DNA of 61,072 nucleotides from CAZAPG01 sp964486935 (GTDB lineage Bacteria > Chloroflexota > Anaerolineae > 4572-78 > J111), in the NCBI GenBank assembly GCA_964486935.1, contig CAZAPG010000045.1, positions 1 to 61,072 of the forward strand, given 5' to 3'. This document shows, one piece after another, positions 60,793 through 61,072 of this stretch. The notes below the pieces were generated by a model, which did not search any database, had not been told where the DNA came from, and saw nothing but the letters and a program-made list of their open reading frames with translations. Position 1 is the stretch's first letter. The number at the start of each line of letters is the position of its first letter. A program made the translations under genes and the position numbers.

Positions 60793-61072
60793 ATGTCAAT
60801 GAAGCCAAGTCCGATCGACCCCATCCCGGAAGAAACAGTCCGCATTGCCCAAGCCGCCTTTCCCAACGGGAATATCTATATGACGATGCGGGATGAATTT
60901 GGTGCTATCTACCGCGACGGGCAGTTCGCAGCCCTCTTTCCAGAACGGGGACAGCCAGCCAAAGCGCCGTGGCGGCTGGCCTTGGTCACGATTATGCAGT
61001 TTCTAGAGGATCTGACCGACCGTCAGGCAGCCGAGGCAGGGTGAGGCCGGATCGACTGGTCGTGTCGGTCAT
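60793..61072 (+). mobile_element. IS1182-like transposase, N-terminal part with in-frame stop, cut by window end
   Basis: The reading PIPEETVRIAQAAFPNGNIY, FAALFPERGQPAKAPWRLAL and MQFLEDLTDRQAAEA is the conserved N-terminus of IS1182-family transposases. At 61042 TGA interrupts the frame exactly where relatives have Arg (AVRGRIDW), and homology continues as GRIDW afterwards, so a CGA-to-TGA change is likely. GAAGGGAG precedes the ATG. The rest lies beyond the window. Confidence 0.75.

Noticed and set aside
61042..61044. In-frame UGA in the IS1182-like transposase as a fourth selenocysteine
   Set aside because: Relatives have Arg at this point, so CGA-to-TGA is the simple reading. No SECIS-like hairpin could be assessed before the window ends.

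Overview
The window looks like a piece of a Chloroflexota genome (Anaerolineae/Caldilineae-like), probably from a metagenome assembly. The reasons are two F420-type luciferase-like oxidoreductases, solute-binding proteins carrying a LysM domain instead of a lipid anchor, a non-exported quinone-type [NiFe] hydrogenase locus with several one-helix membrane proteins, and a 100-N scaffold gap at 9502-9601. The taxonomic call is inference. No rRNA, tRNA or CRISPR array was seen.

Layout. (1) 1-20.6 kb, plus strand: a long catabolic and uptake island. It has two LLM oxidoreductases, two peptide-type solute-binding proteins, one DppB/DppC permease pair, an amidase with a small GatC/AtzG-like partner, an M14 carboxypeptidase, four AstE/aspartoacylase-like hydrolases, an M42-type aminopeptidase, two SDR dehydrogenases and two LivJ-like proteins without signal peptides. 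It probably imports and hydrolyses an amide- or acyl-linked amino compound. (2) 20.6-23.2 kb: gene debris, two toxin-antitoxin pairs, copies of a 120-140 bp dispersed repeat (another copy lies at 162-300) and an IS3-type remnant. (3) 23.5-29.6 kb, minus strand: a NasA/NarB-like molybdopterin oxidoreductase with ferredoxin, Rieske protein, membrane subunit and TDT transporter. (4) 30.3-36.4 kb, plus strand: a copper and thiol redox cluster with SHOCT proteins, a multicopper oxidase, two in-frame-UGA proteins, two CuA-type cupredoxins and a NapH-like ferredoxin. (5) 36.4-41.2 kb, minus strand: a second peptide ABC importer and a methyltransferase. (6) 41.4-54.6 kb, minus strand: nickel ATPases, hydrogenase maturation genes and the main hydrogenase. 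(7) 54.7-60.2 kb: a MerR regulator, a two-component system and a divergent second, reduced hydrogenase. (8) The right end holds an MFS remnant, a small membrane protein and an IS1182-like transposase.

The strongest finding is a set of three likely selenoproteins, each with an in-frame UGA where the family has cysteine and a hairpin whose loop starts 18-21 nt downstream. They are a DUF1573-like protein (Sec102), a PCYCGC-motif lipoprotein (Sec108, next gene overlapping its extended stop by ATGA) and a CooC-type nickel ATPase (Sec112). The paralogue of the last, about 430 bp away, has Cys at the identical position 112 of the metal-binding CxC motif.

The hydrogenase locus is also unusual. Five small proteins, each with an N-terminal membrane helix, lie between the small- and large-subunit genes. 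A HypC-SIS module is duplicated. The operon promoter has the 20-bp spacer and dyad expected for MerR activation and sits right after a Cys-rich MerR gene. The second hydrogenase has lost most distal Fe-S ligands and is divergent from a soluble PAS histidine kinase, which suggests an H2 sensor.
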